Assembly (NCBI GenBank): GCA_958496175.1
Contig: OY292275.1
Span: forward strand, 41,865,701-41,929,700
Length of the DNA stretch: 64,000 bases
Direction of reading: 5' to 3'
DNA from: Sisyra terminalis
Taxonomy: Eukaryota > Arthropoda > Insecta > Neuroptera > Sisyridae
The notes beneath the pieces are model-generated. The model was not told the origin of the DNA. It was given only the letters and a program-made list of their open reading frames with translations, and did no database searches. Shown here in pieces: positions 62,085 through 64,000 of the stretch. Position 1 is the first letter of the stretch; every line of letters begins with the position of its first letter. The translations under genes were made by a program, and so were the position numbers.

Positions 62085-64000
62085 CAATGAAGTAACTGTG
62101 TAGTATAGAGTTCCTGGTTTACTTAGTATTGAGTTATTGGTCCCAGAGTTCGGTAAATATAGTAGACCAAGAAATTCTACCAACAATTGTACATCAATTT
62201 TTTAATCAACAAATATGTAAAGCCTAGGAGTATTAACTCTATTCCTATCCCCATTTTCATTCAGTCACGGTTGTCTTTTTTTTAAATTTTAAAATAATAT
62301 TTGTTTATCTATAAAATCCTATGTATTCATTTGGTAGATGGAAATTGTTTCTGAAAATTTAGATTTTTTTAAATCTTTAATTTTCCCGAAAATTTAAGTT
62401 TCGGGAAAATACATATGTGAAATCAAAATTTTGGTGCTATAATACAGAAAGGAAAAGAAATTAAAATGAAAACTCCTCAAATCATACTAACGGTGTAGCT
62501 ATTTTTCTTTAGGAAAATTCAAACAAAACAATACAAGTTTTATCAAAACCTTTATTTTTTTTTGATTCTACGAAAAATTTTGACTTTAATTTTAAATGTA
62601 TGGTTCCAGACAGACGAAGTTTAGGGTATCAGCAAATCTAATACTTTTTTTTAATTAAAATTTGTACAAAACAAGAAAGTTGTGAAAAATCTTAGACGAA
62701 CGTTTTAATTATAGATCTAATTGAATCAATTCGACTTGATGAAAGATCAAGATAGCCTTGGAATGACCACTGCCTACTATGATCCAATTTAAATTGATAA
62801 GCTCTCTTTAATCGAATTTTGCATTGGCATTTTGTTATTGTTCAATTTAATTTTATGAGACTCAGAATATTTTATTATAATTTGATAATCGTATTATTTA
62901 TCGTAATAGTCAAAATAAATAAACAAGGGATTATGGAGAAGAGTGTGGATCAACAGGCTCGTTTCGTGTTTAGAGCAAAAAAGTTGCATGATCACGCGGA
63001 GAGGGATGGGGCAGGGAAGAAATGAGAAGAGATGATGAGAGATCGGTGGCGCCAATCGTGTGTGCATCCTCCGAGGAATTAAATATAATTATAAATATCG
63101 TGTATTTTAAAGCTAATTGCTAAGTCTTAAGACTTCTTAGTCCCATTCAAGGTCTCATAAACTTTGCAAACATTAAGCGTATATAGGTAGGTACAATATA
63201 TATACGAGAGATATCAGACGCACTTGTTCTTTACACCTTCTTTGCAATGCATTGGCAAATTCAATCTTCGCTATTTCTCTTTACTCATCATTATTACCAT
63301 AATCACTCATCCATTTTTATGAGCTCTAAATTATTAATAAATTTCCAGATTATTTGAGTTAAGTCGTTATGGAAAATATATGAATTATTTAGCAAATACA
63401 ATGAGGAAAAATTCAAATGAAAATAAGTGTTTATTTACACGTTTCATTAAGACGGAGTAAATGAATCATAGACGGCTATGGGTTTCATGCATTACATTAA
63501 AAGTCTCAACTCCATTTTAATAATCTTAGCATTGCATTAAAAAAAGAGCTTTGATTTTTATTCTTGAAAAAATAGTTATTTCATTGAATTTTTTATTCAA
63601 AAAAATAACAATTTGGCATTCATAAAGAGAAAATCTTGTTAAAAATGGGGGAAAATACAGTAATATTAAATCTTAAAAAGCATTCTCGTGTAGACTACAA
63701 TAAACTATATAGTAGGTACACCAAGTTATGGTATCTTAATGAGAAGATCACCAACTTCAATTACCCGTATGCATAATGTATTATGTTACAATAGAAAACC
63801 ATTAAATAAATTAGAAGAATATTTTAAAGAACTTATGATTCTTTATAGTTTTTCTTTAAGGCTGCCTAAGTTGATTTGTATACACTATAGCTATTATGGC
63901 AACTCTTGAATCTATAAAAGTCTGTAAACCAAGATATATAATGAATATTTGCTTGTCATAAGATTCGAAGTTAGTAACTACCAGTTTCAAAGAGGTCATC
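62085..64000. other. Intergenic DNA, nothing firmly recognised
   Basis: Contains a composition island at 62935-63080 (ggagaagagtgtggatcaac, gatcggtggcgccaatcg) and otherwise AT-rich sequence. The plus-strand frame 62819-63025 ends in that island. Its Lys/Arg/His-rich tail has no known match. Confidence 0.35.

Overview
The window reads as an AT-rich arthropod, most likely insect, nuclear genome. Its only convincing host gene has metazoan exon-intron structure, and the rest is dominated by DNA-transposon families typical of insects (hAT MITEs, mariner, Helitrons), a tRNA-derived SINE and fragments of jockey-like LINEs. The order of insect cannot be decided from the sequence alone.

Region 1 (1-19200): the 3' part of a plus-strand gene for SMG6 (EST1A), the PIN-domain endonuclease of nonsense-mediated mRNA decay. 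Eight exons (4426-4607, 4684-4757, 4831-4928, 5317-5597, 5663-5848, 13157-13319, 16515-16814, 18241-18371) join in consistent phase into the last 470 codons. The three PIN catalytic aspartates are all present. The 5' exons (the N-terminal region and probably the start of the 14-3-3-like domain) lie upstream of the window, and positions 1-4425 look like intron. Three introns are long and full of transposon debris: hAT MITEs, a 9-bp-TSD MITE, a SINE inside a tandem duplication, and a 1.3-kb foldback element in the last intron.

Region 2 (about 19200-43480): intergenic DNA with no convincing gene. It holds several hAT-type elements with 8-bp target-site duplications (TSDs), a THAP-domain remnant, SINE copies, Tc1/mariner-type MITEs, tandem duplications and a few islands of more balanced base composition.

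Region 3 (43484-51120): two nearly identical composite Helitrons of about 3.8 kb in perfect head-to-tail contact (CTAG|TC), sitting inside an (AT)n tract. Each carries an internal palindrome around an (AT)n tract and decayed Helitron helicase sequence antisense to the element ends. A 120-bp segment that is an inverted copy of DNA at 39991-40110 sits just beyond, in the same (AT)n tract.

Region 4 (51320-64000): intergenic DNA with a jockey-like ORF2 remnant, a LINE zinc-knuckle remnant, a mariner transposase pseudogene interrupted by an 89-bp MITE, another SINE fragment and a 39-nt palindrome.

I found no operons, CRISPR arrays, rRNA or intact tRNA genes. Apart from SMG6, the story is transposon biology: nested insertions with visible TSDs, one filled/empty-site pair, and a rolling-circle tandem. 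All assignments come from reading the sequence by eye. Repeat boundaries without a stated TSD are approximate.
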